This document shows, piece after piece, positions 8,585 to 16,426 of a DNA stretch of 26,787 nucleotides. A program made the position numbers and the translations under genes. The stretch is from the NCBI GenBank assembly GCA_937877455.1, contig CALFIU010000136.1, positions 1 to 26,787 of the forward strand, read 5' to 3'. The stretch comes from an uncultured Bacteroidales bacterium (GTDB lineage: Bacteria > Bacteroidota > Bacteroidia > Bacteroidales > UBA3824). Position 1 is the first letter of the stretch. Every line of letters starts with the position of its first letter. Below the pieces are notes generated by a model that was given only the letters and a program-made list of their open reading frames with translations, searched no databases and had not been told where the DNA came from.

Positions 8585-9325
8585 ATGAAAAAGATATTAA
8601 ACGCAATTGGAAGTTTTTTTGTGTCGTGTTATATGTGGGTTATGATGTTTGTCATGGCTTTGGTGGTGCTTGTTATTAGTTTGTTTTGGCTTTTGGTGTC
8701 GGACAAACGCAAGGTTTTTATGGTAACGCGAAAAAATCTTAATTTGTTTTTTAAGGTTTTGTTTATCAAGACAACTGTTGAGTATGACCCTGAAGTAAAT
8801 TTAGACACAGAATATATTATAATGCCCAATCATGTTAGTTTTTTCGATGTACCACTTATGTGTAGTTGTTTGCCAAACTATACTTTTGGTATTGAGGCAG
8901 CAAGCCATTTTCATTGGCCAATTTATGGTTTTTTTATTAGGAAATATGGTCAGTTGCCAATTAACCGAGATAGCGTAATAAAATCTATGCGCACTTTTCA
9001 AAAGGCGGGTGAATTTATGAAAAAAACTGGTGCATCGTTGCTTGTTTTTCCTGAAGGTCATAGAAGTAAAGATGGCAAGATTAAGCCGTTAAAAAAGTTA
9101 CCTTTTAAGGCAGCTCAGACTATGCGTGTGCCAATTTTGCCTGTTGGTCTTACTGGTATGTATAAACTTAGTCCAAAAGGTGTTTTTTTTATTAAACCTT
9201 CACCTGTAAAAGTAAAGTATGGCAAGCCAATAAGTGTGGAAGAATACGAAAATTTAAAACCAGAAGAAATTGCATCGCTTGTTCAAAAACGTATTATTGA
9301 ACTTGTTGACGACGACATTGTATAG
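8585..9325 (+). CDS. plsC: 1-acyl-sn-glycerol-3-phosphate acyltransferase
   Basis: A 246-residue membrane-bound acyltransferase. An N-terminal hydrophobic segment (about 11-38) anchors it in the inner membrane. The catalytic NHxxxxD motif is NHVSFFD (H83, D88), and FPEGHRS (about 155-161) is the glycerol-phosphate-binding motif III. It transfers a second acyl chain to lysophosphatidic acid to make phosphatidic acid in phospholipid synthesis. The length is typical of PlsC. A few Bacteroidetes PlsC-like proteins act on other lyso-lipids, so substrate is a family inference. nth follows 41 bp downstream. Confidence 0.92.
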   Translation: MKKILNAIGSFFVSCYMWVMMFVMALVVLVISLFWLLVSDKRKVFMVTRKNLNLFFKVLFIKTTVEYDPEVNLDTEYIIMPNHVSFFDVPLMCSCLPNYTFGIEAASHFHWPIYGFFIRKYGQLPINRDSVIKSMRTFQKAGEFMKKTGASLLVFPEGHRSKDGKIKPLKKLPFKAAQTMRVPILPVGLTGMYKLSPKGVFFIKPSPVKVKYGKPISVEEYENLKPEEIASLVQKRIIELVDDDIV

Positions 9326-9366
9326 TTTTGGGTGGTATAGAAACATTGTTGATTGAGAAAAATACT

Positions 9367-10008
9367 ATGCTTACTAAGGATGAGATTTATAATGCTGTTG
9401 TTGATTATTTTCAGCGTACAATGCCATTGGCAGAAACTGAACTTAAATACAATAATGACTTTGAACTTTTGGTGGCGGTTATGCTGTCGGCGCAATGTAC
9501 AGACAAGAGAGTTAACCTTACTACGCCAATGCTGTTTAGCAAGTATCCAACACCAGAGGCTATGTTGACAGCGGGTGAAGATGGTATTTTAGAATGTATT
9601 AAGTCTATTTCTTATCCCAACAGTAAGGCTAAGCATATTTTTCAAACCTCAGAAATATTGGTTAAGCAATATAATTCTCAATTGCCACATTCCATTGATC
9701 AATTGGTAAAGTTGCCTGGTGTTGGCATTAAAACCGCTAATGTGGTAGCATCTGTTTTATGGGGAGAGTTGGTTATGCCAGTTGATACACATGTTTTTCG
9801 TGTTTCGGCAAGGCTTGGACTTACCAGCAATGCAAAAACACCGTTGCAAGCAGAAAAACAGTTGGAAAATGGTTTCCCAAAACATTTGTTGCCGCGAGCC
9901 CATCATTGGCTTATTCTTCATGGTCGCAATGTTTGCAAAGCTTTAAAACCTAAATGTAGTATATGTGGATTGACGAGTGTTTGTAAGTATTATTTGTCAG
10001 AAAAATAA
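9367..10008 (+). CDS. nth: Endonuclease III (DNA glycosylase/AP lyase)
   Basis: A 213-residue base-excision-repair enzyme that removes oxidised pyrimidines. The helix-hairpin-helix LPGVGIKTAN carries the catalytic Lys122, and Asp140 lies in VMPVDTHVFRV. The C-terminal [4Fe-4S] ligands are C190-X6-C197-X2-C200-X5-C206. I chose the ATG at 9367: it gives the usual N terminus (MLTKDEIYNAV), whereas extending to a TTG at 9328 adds 13 unrelated residues. It probably shares the plsC transcript and ends at a strong hairpin. Confidence 0.95.
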   Translation: MLTKDEIYNAVVDYFQRTMPLAETELKYNNDFELLVAVMLSAQCTDKRVNLTTPMLFSKYPTPEAMLTAGEDGILECIKSISYPNSKAKHIFQTSEILVKQYNSQLPHSIDQLVKLPGVGIKTANVVASVLWGELVMPVDTHVFRVSARLGLTSNAKTPLQAEKQLENGFPKHLLPRAHHWLILHGRNVCKALKPKCSICGLTSVCKYYLSEK

Positions 10009-10036
10009 TGTATGTAAGTTATTTCTAAAATATAAT

Positions 10037-10069
10037 AAATCCGAAAGTTTGCCAAAAACTTTCGGATTT
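10037..10069. terminator. Bidirectional terminator between nth and ppx
   Basis: A perfect 14-bp inverted repeat (10037-10050 and 10056-10069, core CCGAAAGTTT/AAACTTTCGG) with a 5-nt loop GCCAA. It lies between the converging nth and ppx genes. The arm ends are A/T, giving a short T-run in each direction. Confidence 0.85.
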
Positions 10070-10075
10070 TGTTAT

Positions 10076-11023
10076 TTAAGAATTGTCTATCATTAAGTCA
10101 ACGGGTTCTGTAAAAGGTATGCCACGAAGTTTAGTGCGGTATTTTATGTATTCGTCTGCTACAATACCGTCAACAAGCCCCACCATTGGTACGTAAATTT
10201 CTTTAATTCCCGACCATTCCATAATTTTTAAAAACAATTGAGCGGCTGGGATTATTACATCGGCACGGTCGGGGTTTAACTCTACTACCTTCATACGGTC
10301 GTCGTAGTCGTAAGAGGATAGAAATTTTAATAAATTTTTCAACTTTTTATAAGATAAAGGTTTACCTTTCTTTACTTGTGCAAGTTTAAAAAGTTTATTC
10401 ATGTTTCCTCCCGAACCAATAAGCCTTATATGTTTGTTTTTTTGAACTTTATCGCATAGCCATGCTTTTAGATTTTCTATTTCGGAGTCTTCCACCAATC
10501 CGTTAAGCATTCGAATTGTACCCACTTTAAACGAGTTTGAGTCTATTGTATCTTTTAGATTAAAAAGCGTAAACTCCATACTACCGCCGCCGAGGTCAAT
10601 CGAAATATAGTTGTATTCGTTTTTAAACTCATCAAGTTTACGACAGCGATACAGCAAGTGAGCTTCTTCTTGGCTTGAAATAATTTCTATTTTTATGCCC
10701 GTTGATTTGTATATTTCGTTTATAATTTGGGCAGAATTTCTTGCCTCACGCAAGGCTGATGTTGCGCAAGCTCTGTATTGCTTAACTTGTTGGACATCCA
10801 TTATCAAATTGAATGCCTGCATTGTTTTAAGTAATTTTTCGCTTTTTATTTCACCAACTTCGCCTGTAGAAAAAACGTCTTCTCCAAGCCTTATTGGTAT
10901 GCGGTGCATCGACGATTTTGTTATCACAGAGTTGGTGTTATGCTCGTCTTCTATTATGTTGGCAATAAACAATCTTACTGCGTTGGATCCTATGTCTATG
11001 GCTCCGAATTTTAAAAGGTTCAT
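10076..11023 (-). CDS. ppx: Ppx/GppA family phosphatase (exopolyphosphatase)
   Basis: A 315-residue actin-fold (ASKHA) phosphatase. FGAIDIGSNAVRLFIANI (6-23) is phosphate-binding motif 1, ISIDLGGGSMEF (about 140-151) is motif 2, and the SSQEEA segment (about 117-121) carries the catalytic glutamate region. Members hydrolyse terminal phosphate of polyphosphate or pppGpp; the short form seen here, without the HD-like C-terminal domain of E. coli Ppx, is common in Bacteroidetes. It starts 25 bp after phoH and is probably co-transcribed with it. Ppx versus GppA specificity cannot be decided from sequence. Confidence 0.9.
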   Translation of the reverse strand: MNLLKFGAIDIGSNAVRLFIANIIEDEHNTNSVITKSSMHRIPIRLGEDVFSTGEVGEIKSEKLLKTMQAFNLIMDVQQVKQYRACATSALREARNSAQIINEIYKSTGIKIEIISSQEEAHLLYRCRKLDEFKNEYNYISIDLGGGSMEFTLFNLKDTIDSNSFKVGTIRMLNGLVEDSEIENLKAWLCDKVQKNKHIRLIGSGGNMNKLFKLAQVKKGKPLSYKKLKNLLKFLSSYDYDDRMKVVELNPDRADVIIPAAQLFLKIMEWSGIKEIYVPMVGLVDGIVADEYIKYRTKLRGIPFTEPVDLMIDNS

Positions 11024-11048
11024 ATTGCTTGAATTGGTGGTATAGCTG

Positions 11049-12383
11049 TTAGTTTAATAGTTTACTTGCCAATTCTGATAGCTCGCTACGTTCGCCATGT
11101 TGTAGGTTTATATGCGCAAAGCATTTTTGTCCTTTCATTTTGTCGGCCAAATACGATAGTCCGTTGGAGCGCATATCAAGAAATGGGCTGTCTATTTGCT
11201 CAACATCGCCAACAAAAACCATTTTTGTTCCTTCGCCTGCGCGTGTTATTATGGTTTTTATTTCGTGAGGTGTTAGGTTTTGCGATTCATCTACAATAAA
11301 GAACACATTTGACAAACTTCGTCCACGTATATATGCAAGGGGAGAGATAAGCAACTTTTCTTCTTTTAGCATTGTTTCTATATCTTGGCTTGCTTTTTTG
11401 TTAACGCCCACTGCTTGTTTTATTACGGTTATGTTGTCGAACAATGGTTGCATGTATGGTGCTATTTTGTCTTTTTCTTTTCCCGGTAAATAGCCAATGT
11501 CTTTGCCACCGAGCGGGACAATTGGACGAGCAAGGTAAATTTGAGCAAAGTCGCGATTTTGTTCCAATGCAGATGCCACTGCAAGTAGAGTTTTTCCAGT
11601 TCCAGCTTTGCCTGTTATGGTAATTAACGATATTTCTGGTCTCAACAATGCGTCAAGTGCAAAAGTTTGTTCGGCGTTTCGTGGTACTATACCATAAGCA
11701 TTTTTCTTCGATACTTTTTGAATTTGATTTTGGTATGGGTCGTAGTGGCATAGTGCCGATGCGTGTTCGTCTTGAACAGTGAAATATTCGTGGGCTATAA
11801 ATTCTGTATTTAGCCCAGACTTTGTGGCATCAATTGAGTTTTCTTTGTAAATTTGCGAAACAAAGTCAGTTTGTGTGTTAGGCAGTGTACGCATATTTTC
11901 AAAAAGTCGTTCTGCGTGTTCCACTTTGCCAGTTTTGTAGTCTTGCGCCTCTATGCTTAGGCTACGAGCTTTCATTCTTAGGTTTATGTCTTGCGACACA
12001 AGTATTACATTTCTATTGTTGAAATGTTCTTTTATCCAAATGGCAACGGCAAGTATTTTATGGTCGGGAATTGGCTCCGAAAACGATAATTTCATTTTTT
12101 CGGAAAACGGTTTACCTTGTATTATATACAATTTTCCGCGTCCTTTGCCGAGATTTATGCCGTCTTCAAGGTTTTGATTGCCTTCGGTGAGTTTGTCGAG
12201 TATGCGCATAAACTCACGCGATTGAAGGTTGATGGTTTCGTTTCCTTTTTTAAATTTGTCGAGTTCTTCCAAAACTACTATCGGTACAGCGATGTCGTTT
12301 TCTTCAAAGTTAAATATAGCATTAAAATCGTGTAGGATTACGTTAGTGTCCAACACAAATGTCTTTTTGTTTACGTTTTCCAT
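11049..12383 (-). CDS. phoH: PIN-domain/PhoH-like ATPase
   Basis: A 444-residue fusion of an N-terminal PIN RNase-like domain (about 6-150; acidic residues D12, E40, D107, D132) with a PhoH ATPase domain (about 232-440). Walker A is GKAGTGKT (258-265) and Walker B FFIVDES (about 361-367). PhoH2-type proteins act as RNA helicase/RNases. The open frame continues upstream to 12632, but that part runs into a non-coding repeat element. The ATG at 12383 gives the standard start (MENVNKKTFVLDTNVIL) and is preferred. It leads a two-gene unit with ppx. Confidence 0.92.
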   Translation of the reverse strand: MENVNKKTFVLDTNVILHDFNAIFNFEENDIAVPIVVLEELDKFKKGNETINLQSREFMRILDKLTEGNQNLEDGINLGKGRGKLYIIQGKPFSEKMKLSFSEPIPDHKILAVAIWIKEHFNNRNVILVSQDINLRMKARSLSIEAQDYKTGKVEHAERLFENMRTLPNTQTDFVSQIYKENSIDATKSGLNTEFIAHEYFTVQDEHASALCHYDPYQNQIQKVSKKNAYGIVPRNAEQTFALDALLRPEISLITITGKAGTGKTLLAVASALEQNRDFAQIYLARPIVPLGGKDIGYLPGKEKDKIAPYMQPLFDNITVIKQAVGVNKKASQDIETMLKEEKLLISPLAYIRGRSLSNVFFIVDESQNLTPHEIKTIITRAGEGTKMVFVGDVEQIDSPFLDMRSNGLSYLADKMKGQKCFAHINLQHGERSELSELASKLLN

Positions 12384-12483
12384 AATACAGATTCTTAAAT
12401 TTTTTGCACCCGAAATATATATAACAAATTTGATACAAAAAAATTTTTTTATCTTTTGTCTTAGCCCGTTAATATTATTTAAA

Positions 12484-12707
12484 CTTTTGATACACGTTAA
12501 TTTCATTTGATCGGGCGGACACGCAGGTTCGCCCCTACACATCATTCTATTTGAGATGGGGATTATAGGAGTTTGAGAAAAGGCGGCTTTGCCGCCTTTT
12601 CTCAAACTCCTATTTATAATATTGAATGTCAAATTTTTTTGTAGGGGCGGGTCTATGTGCCCGCCCGCATTGATGCCAATTCAAATGAAATTGATGTGCT
12701 TTTGATA
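12484..12707. mobile_element. Foldback MITE-like element with TIRs and 9-bp target duplication
   Basis: The element spans 12493-12698 (206 bp) and is flanked on both sides by CTTTTGATA (12484-12492 and 12699-12707), a perfect 9-bp direct repeat placed exactly at the ends of the terminal inverted repeats. The TIRs (12493-12510 and 12681-12698) match at 16 of 18 positions: CAC, then a variable triplet, then AATTTCATTTGA. Inside is a GC-rich subterminal inverted repeat (12512-12539 and 12640-12667, 22 of 28 matching, GGGCGG to CGCCCCTACA). At the centre is a perfect 22-bp palindrome (12566-12587 and 12591-12612, loop TTT). There is no coding capacity, so it would need a transposase supplied elsewhere. 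A 9-bp duplication occurs in several IS families; I do not assign one. Confidence 0.75.
12566..12612. repeat. Perfect 22-bp central palindrome of the MITE
   Basis: Arms 12566-12587 and 12591-12612 are exact reverse complements around a TTT loop, with GGCGGC/GCCGCC nearest the loop. It would form a very stable hairpin in RNA from either strand and might stop read-through between the flanking genes. Confidence 0.85.
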
Positions 12708-12736
12708 AAAAAAATATTTGATATTTTTATCAAATA
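12707..12736 (-). terminator. Terminator of the MbnP-like gene
   Basis: TATTTGATA and TATCAAATA (12715-12723 and 12728-12736) form a perfect 9-bp stem with a TTTT loop. Read on the minus strand, eight U residues follow (12714-12707). It lies 65 bp past the stop of the MbnP-like gene, and the MITE's right flanking repeat abuts its T-tract. Confidence 0.65.
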
Positions 12737-12801
12737 CTTTTTTTCGCTCTTTTATATTTTTTTGAAATTTGCTTTGAAAGCGTATTGTCTTTGCAAAAAT
12801 A

Positions 12802-13527
12802 TCAATTGCTAAAAGCTGTTTTTAAGTTTTCGCAAAAAATACTCATGGCTTGTTGGTTGTCCATTATACCCCGATAGTCGTTGAAATCAACGGCATTAGG
12901 AAAGTTAAATATTTTTGAGATGTTGAGATTTATGGTTGCAAATGTGCCAGTTGATGTGTTGGCAATTTTTATGGGTAATTTTACAACAAATGTGTTTTCG
13001 ATGTAATTTATAGGATTGTCATTTTCGTCATATACTTGACCGCGTCCTATGTGGCAGTTAAATGCCGATGTAAAACCTTGTTTATCAATATATTTAATGT
13101 TTGTTTTCATGTAATGGTAGCCACCTCCGAGATAATCGGGCCAAAACATTAAATTTTCTGGTGGGTTTTTAAATCTACGACTAATGTTGAGTGCTGAATC
13201 TATTCCAAACGTAAATTCGATGCTATCGGCTTGATGTAAATCGATTTCTGTTGGAAAAACTGCTTTTTGTGTATTTGCTATTTCAATATCAACGTAATGT
13301 ACAAAGTTGTCAAACTCTATTTTTTTGCCATTTTTCATTTTTATTTTTACGTTGGAGATAAAAAACTGGCATTGACAAATGGCATAATCTACATTTTTTG
13401 CACTTTTATACTTTATTTCATTGAGTATAACGGAGTTACCATCGGATGAAAAACTAAAAACAATGCCCGATTGCGCTACACTATTAATATAAAGTGTAAG
13501 TGCGAAAAAAAACAATAGCAGTTTCAT
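12802..13527 (-). CDS. MbnP-like secreted protein
   Basis: A 241-residue protein with a clear signal peptide (MKLLLFFFALTLYINSVAQ) and a beta-rich remainder. The pattern fits the MbnP family (PF20243, named after a protein encoded beside methanobactin genes): an early FSFSSDGNSVILNEIKY strand, a FFISNVKI segment, a VHYVDIEIANT stretch, FTFGID, and the conserved FWPDYLGGGYHYMKTN block. Family members are thought to be periplasmic or surface proteins, some binding copper. The metal role here is inference from the family. The frame extends upstream to 13698, but only the ATG at 13527 puts a signal peptide at the N terminus. It stands alone with its own terminator. Confidence 0.75.
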   Translation of the reverse strand: MKLLLFFFALTLYINSVAQSGIVFSFSSDGNSVILNEIKYKSAKNVDYAICQCQFFISNVKIKMKNGKKIEFDNFVHYVDIEIANTQKAVFPTEIDLHQADSIEFTFGIDSALNISRRFKNPPENLMFWPDYLGGGYHYMKTNIKYIDKQGFTSAFNCHIGRGQVYDENDNPINYIENTFVVKLPIKIANTSTGTFATINLNISKIFNFPNAVDFNDYRGIMDNQQAMSIFCENLKTAFSN

Positions 13528-13574
13528 TACCAAAAAATGATTAATGTAAAACATTTTGTATAAAAAAATCAACG

Positions 13575-13607
13575 CAAAATTAATTTTTTTTTCATTACCA
13601 TCGTCAA
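13575..13607 (-). promoter_or_regulatory. Candidate promoter for the MbnP-like gene
   Basis: On the minus strand TAATTTTG (13582-13575) matches TAnnTTTG, with TTG at 13607-13605, 22 nt upstream. The predicted leader would be about 40 nt. The AT-rich background makes chance matches likely. Confidence 0.4.
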
Positions 13608-13666
13608 TATCCAACAATAATAATTGAAAACGGAAAAAAAATAATAAAAAATCAAAAAAAATTTTT

Positions 13667-13698
13667 TTGTTGACAAAAAAAACGTATATTGTCAGCAA
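13667..13698. promoter_or_regulatory. Imperfect inverted repeat upstream of the SPFH gene
   Basis: TTGTTGACA (13667-13675) and TGTCAGCAA (13690-13698) are inverted repeats matching at 8 of 9 positions with a 14-nt spacer, ending 20 bp before the SPFH start codon. It could be an operator for a dimeric regulator, but the region is AT-rich and this may be coincidence. Confidence 0.3.
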
Positions 13699-13718
13699 AT
13701 TTTAACTCAAAAAGAGAT

Positions 13719-14852
13719 ATGGGTATATTTGACATTATCAAAAACGAGTTGATCGATGTAATTGATTGGACCGACAACACGCAAAACACAATGGTTCACC
13801 GGTTTGAACGTGCCGGTAACGAAATTAAAATGGGTGCGAAACTCATTGTAAGAGAGTCGCAAACCGCAGTATTCATCAATGAAGGCGAATTGGCCGATGT
13901 TTTTGAACCTGGCACATACACACTTTCAACACAGAATATGCCAGTGTTAACAAAACTCAAAAGTTGGAAATACGGTTTTAACAGCCCATTTAAAGCAGAA
14001 GTATATTTTGTTAACACAAAGGTATTTACAAATCAAAAATGGGGTACACCAGGACCAGTGGTAATCCGTGATGCAGACTTTGGTCGCGTAACAATTCGTG
14101 CTTTTGGTACGTATTCGATACAGATAAAAGATCCTGCTACATTTTTGAAAAAAGTAGTTGGTACCAATCAGACATTTACAACAGAAAGCATTGCAGAAGA
14201 GCTTCGTAGTATGATTGTTACCAATATGGTTACGGCAATTGGCAATAGCGGTACACCGTTCTTGGATTTTGCTTCAAACTACAAAAAACTTAGTGAGTAT
14301 TGCCAAGGCGAACTTGCAAAAGAATTTCCTGAGTATGGATTGGACATTACCAAGTTCCTCGTTTCTAACATCAATCTTCCTGAAGAGTTGCAGAAAGCTC
14401 TTGACGAAGGAACAAGCCTTAATATGCTTGGCGATATGAATCGTTACCAAACCAAAGGTATGGTTGATGCTATGAAAAGTGCAGCCAACAATCCTGGCGG
14501 CGGTGCAGGTGGCATGGAGAGCATGATGGGAATGATGATGATGAATCAAATGATGCAAAATCAGCAAAATCAGATGAATCAGCAATTCCAACAGCAAAAT
14601 CAGATGAATCAACAAGGTGCTGGCGTACCTCCGCCTCCACCATTCCAACAGGCGCAATATTATGCAATGGTTGGTGGTGCTCAACAAGGACCATTAAACA
14701 TGCAGCAATTGCAACAATTCATTGCACAGGGAGCAATAACCCAAAATACATACGTTTGGAAACAAGGTATGGCCAATTGGCAAGAAGCAAGTCAAGTGGC
14801 AGAGATTGCTCAACTATTCGGAGCTGTTCCTCCACCACCACCTGCGCAATAA
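13719..14852 (+). CDS. SPFH-domain protein (virion-core-like, YdjI type) with GYF_2 domain
   Basis: A 377-residue soluble-looking protein. Residues ~25-240 form an SPFH/band-7 domain of the 'virion core protein' branch (COG4260), with RESQTAVFINEGELADVFEPGTYTL-like features. A Gly/Met/Gln/Asn-rich linker (260-313) follows, then a GYF_2 domain (314-367, YYAMVGGAQQGPL to GMANWQEAS) and a proline-rich tail. B. subtilis YdjI of this branch works with the zinc-ribbon membrane protein YdjG and PspA (YdjF) in membrane stress; a similar zinc-ribbon protein is encoded next here. I chose the ATG at 13719 (MGIFDIIKNEL) over a TTG at 13689. The function is inferred from family and neighbour. Confidence 0.85.
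   Translation: MGIFDIIKNELIDVIDWTDNTQNTMVHRFERAGNEIKMGAKLIVRESQTAVFINEGELADVFEPGTYTLSTQNMPVLTKLKSWKYGFNSPFKAEVYFVNTKVFTNQKWGTPGPVVIRDADFGRVTIRAFGTYSIQIKDPATFLKKVVGTNQTFTTESIAEELRSMIVTNMVTAIGNSGTPFLDFASNYKKLSEYCQGELAKEFPEYGLDITKFLVSNINLPEELQKALDEGTSLNMLGDMNRYQTKGMVDAMKSAANNPGGGAGGMESMMGMMMMNQMMQNQQNQMNQQFQQQNQMNQQGAGVPPPPPFQQAQYYAMVGGAQQGPLNMQQLQQFIAQGAITQNTYVWKQGMANWQEASQVAEIAQLFGAVPPPPPAQ
14562..14611 (+). repeat. In-frame 20-bp tandem-type repeat in SPFH linker
   Basis: CAGCAAAATCAGATGAATCA occurs at 14562-14581 and again at 14592-14611, 30 bp apart and in frame. It encodes the QQNQMNQQ segments of the linker, so linker length may vary between strains. Confidence 0.8.
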
Positions 14853-14921
14853 AAATGTTGAGTTTCGCATATTTTTAGCAATAAGTTGTTAATACAATAG
14901 CAAAAATTCTGAAAGTAAGAT

Positions 14922-14963
14922 AAAATATAAAGGTGTTAATTAAACTAAACATCTTTATATTTT
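14922..14963 (+). terminator. A/T-rich terminator-like hairpin after the SPFH gene
   Basis: Arms 14922-14937 and 14948-14963 pair over 16 positions (one G-U) around a 10-nt loop, and the 3' arm ends in TTTT. It lies 70 bp past the SPFH stop. The stem is weak in GC, so it may be only partly effective. Confidence 0.5.
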
Positions 14964-15000
14964 ACAACAACAGAACATATTTCGATATTGATTAATTGGT

Positions 15001-15040
15001 TTTGAGTTTCGGTTTTACAAATGTATTGCCGAAACTCAAA
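15001..15040 (+). terminator. Hairpin before the zinc-ribbon gene (terminator or leader element)
   Basis: TTTGAGTTTCGG (15001-15012) and CCGAAACTCAAA (15029-15040) are a perfect 12-bp inverted repeat with a 16-nt loop, 53 bp before the next start codon. No strong T-run follows, so it could be a second terminator of the SPFH transcript or a regulatory hairpin. Confidence 0.45.
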
Positions 15041-15093
15041 TTATTGTTAATACAACATCAAACACCTAAACTCATAAATTTGAAAAAAACACC

Positions 15094-16224
15094 ATGGAAA
15101 ACAACGGTGAAAATGTAAATATGCCCGAAAGTACATCGCAAAATGAAATAAAATGTTTCAATTGTGGGGCACATCTTACTTTTGCTCCCGGTACAACAAG
15201 TCTTAAATGCGAGTATTGTGGTGCGCTAAACGAAATAAAAATAGACGAATCGGCATTGGAAGATGCTGTTAAAGAAATAGACTACCTTTCAACACTTGAA
15301 AATATAGAAAATCTTGGTAGCGATCAGTTGGAAGAAGTCCACACTGTAAAATGTGCTGCTTGTGGTGCCGAAACTACTTTTAATCCCAACGTTGTATCGT
15401 CGTTGTGCGATTTTTGTGGAAGTCCAATAGCTGTAAAATCAAATTCAACGGCAAAAATAATTAAGCCGAAAGCAATTTTACCGTTTAAACTTGAACAATA
15501 TCACGGTAGTCAACTTTATAAACAATGGTTAAAGGGGCTATGGTTTGCACCTAACGACCTTAAAAAACTTGCGACACAAAGCGAAAAACTTTCGGGTGTG
15601 TATCTACCTTATTGGACTTATGATGCTGTTACCGATACTTTTTACACTGGAGAGAGAGGCGACGATTACAAAGTGCCTTATGAATATAAAGATAAGGATG
15701 GCAATGTAAAAACTGGTTACAAAACTCAAACAAGATGGTCGGCTGCACGAGGCAGGGTTCACAATGAGTTTGACGATATATTTGTAGTTGGCAGTAAGTC
15801 GCTACCGAGATCCTACCTTGATGGGCTTGAACCTTGGAATTTGCAAGAGCTTGTGCCGTACGACGAAAAGTTTTTGAGTGGATTTAAAACAGAAACTTAC
15901 GGTGTTGATCTTAAGGTGGGATTTGAAACAGCCCAACAAAAAATGCAGTCAAAGATTGATTCTACTATACGCAATGATATTGGTGGAGATAGACAGAAAA
16001 TCGATACAAAAAATGTAAATTATAGCGACATTACTTTTAAGCATATTTTGTTGCCTGTATGGATAAGTGCATACAGATATAAAGACAAAGTTTATCGTTT
16101 TGTAATCAATGGACAATCAGGACGGGTGCAAGGCGAAAGACCTGTAAGTTGGATAAAAGTTATAGCACTTATTGTGGCAATTGTTGCAATTATTTCTTTG
16201 TTTTTTATTTTTTCTGAAAAATAA
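15094..16224 (+). CDS. Double zinc-ribbon protein with C-terminal membrane anchor (YdjG-like)
   Basis: A 376-residue protein. It has two rubredoxin-like zinc ribbons, C21-X2-C24/C39-X2-C42 and C87-X2-C90/C105-X2-C108. A conserved central region follows (ILPFKL, then SGVYLPYWTYDA and LLPVWISAYRYKDK-type segments, about 130-345). A single hydrophobic helix (about 349-371) ends six residues before the C terminus, so the bulk is probably cytoplasmic and tail-anchored. Such proteins are often annotated as TFIIB-type zinc-ribbon proteins. B. subtilis YdjG, which partners the SPFH protein YdjI, is the likely comparison, and a YdjI-like gene precedes it here. They are separated by hairpins, so they may be separately transcribed. 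Confidence 0.8.
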   Translation: MENNGENVNMPESTSQNEIKCFNCGAHLTFAPGTTSLKCEYCGALNEIKIDESALEDAVKEIDYLSTLENIENLGSDQLEEVHTVKCAACGAETTFNPNVVSSLCDFCGSPIAVKSNSTAKIIKPKAILPFKLEQYHGSQLYKQWLKGLWFAPNDLKKLATQSEKLSGVYLPYWTYDAVTDTFYTGERGDDYKVPYEYKDKDGNVKTGYKTQTRWSAARGRVHNEFDDIFVVGSKSLPRSYLDGLEPWNLQELVPYDEKFLSGFKTETYGVDLKVGFETAQQKMQSKIDSTIRNDIGGDRQKIDTKNVNYSDITFKHILLPVWISAYRYKDKVYRFVINGQSGRVQGERPVSWIKVIALIVAIVAIISLFFIFSEK

Positions 16225-16232
16225 AAAATATT

Positions 16233-16270
16233 AAAAGCGGGGTCAGCAAATGTTTGACTCCGTTTTTTTT
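16233..16270 (+). terminator. Rho-independent terminator after the zinc-ribbon gene
   Basis: CGGGGTCA (16238-16245) pairs with TGACTCCG (16255-16262), with one G-U, and is followed directly by eight T residues (16263-16270). It sits just downstream of the stop at 16224. Confidence 0.85.
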
Positions 16271-16426
16271 ACTTAATTACTCGTAAATAAGCAATTATAT
16301 AAATATTTTTCTTGGTAATTTTCATTTAGAAATATCTAAAAAAAGCGAAAAAAAATTTGATTTTTGTAAAATATGTACGTAAATTTGGCGAGTTAAGTAA
16401 AACAAAAATAATCGTACAGAGAAATT

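Larger units (their letters stand above)
12384..12801. other. Gene-free stretch with foldback element and terminator
   Basis: This 418-bp gap between phoH and the MbnP-like gene has no credible coding sequence. It contains a foldback element (12493-12698) flanked by a 9-bp direct repeat, and an A/T-rich terminator hairpin at 12715-12736. The remainder, next to phoH, is very AT-rich and presumably holds the phoH promoter, though no full TAnnTTTG was found there. Confidence 0.75.

Noticed and set aside
12384..12632. N-terminal extension of the PhoH protein by 83 residues
   Set aside because: The extra frame runs through the foldback element and A/T spacer, and the ATG at 12383 gives the usual PIN-domain start.
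14274..14694. His-rich and Ser-rich minus-strand frames opposite the SPFH linker
   Set aside because: They are complements of the Met/Gln-rich low-complexity linker of the SPFH gene.
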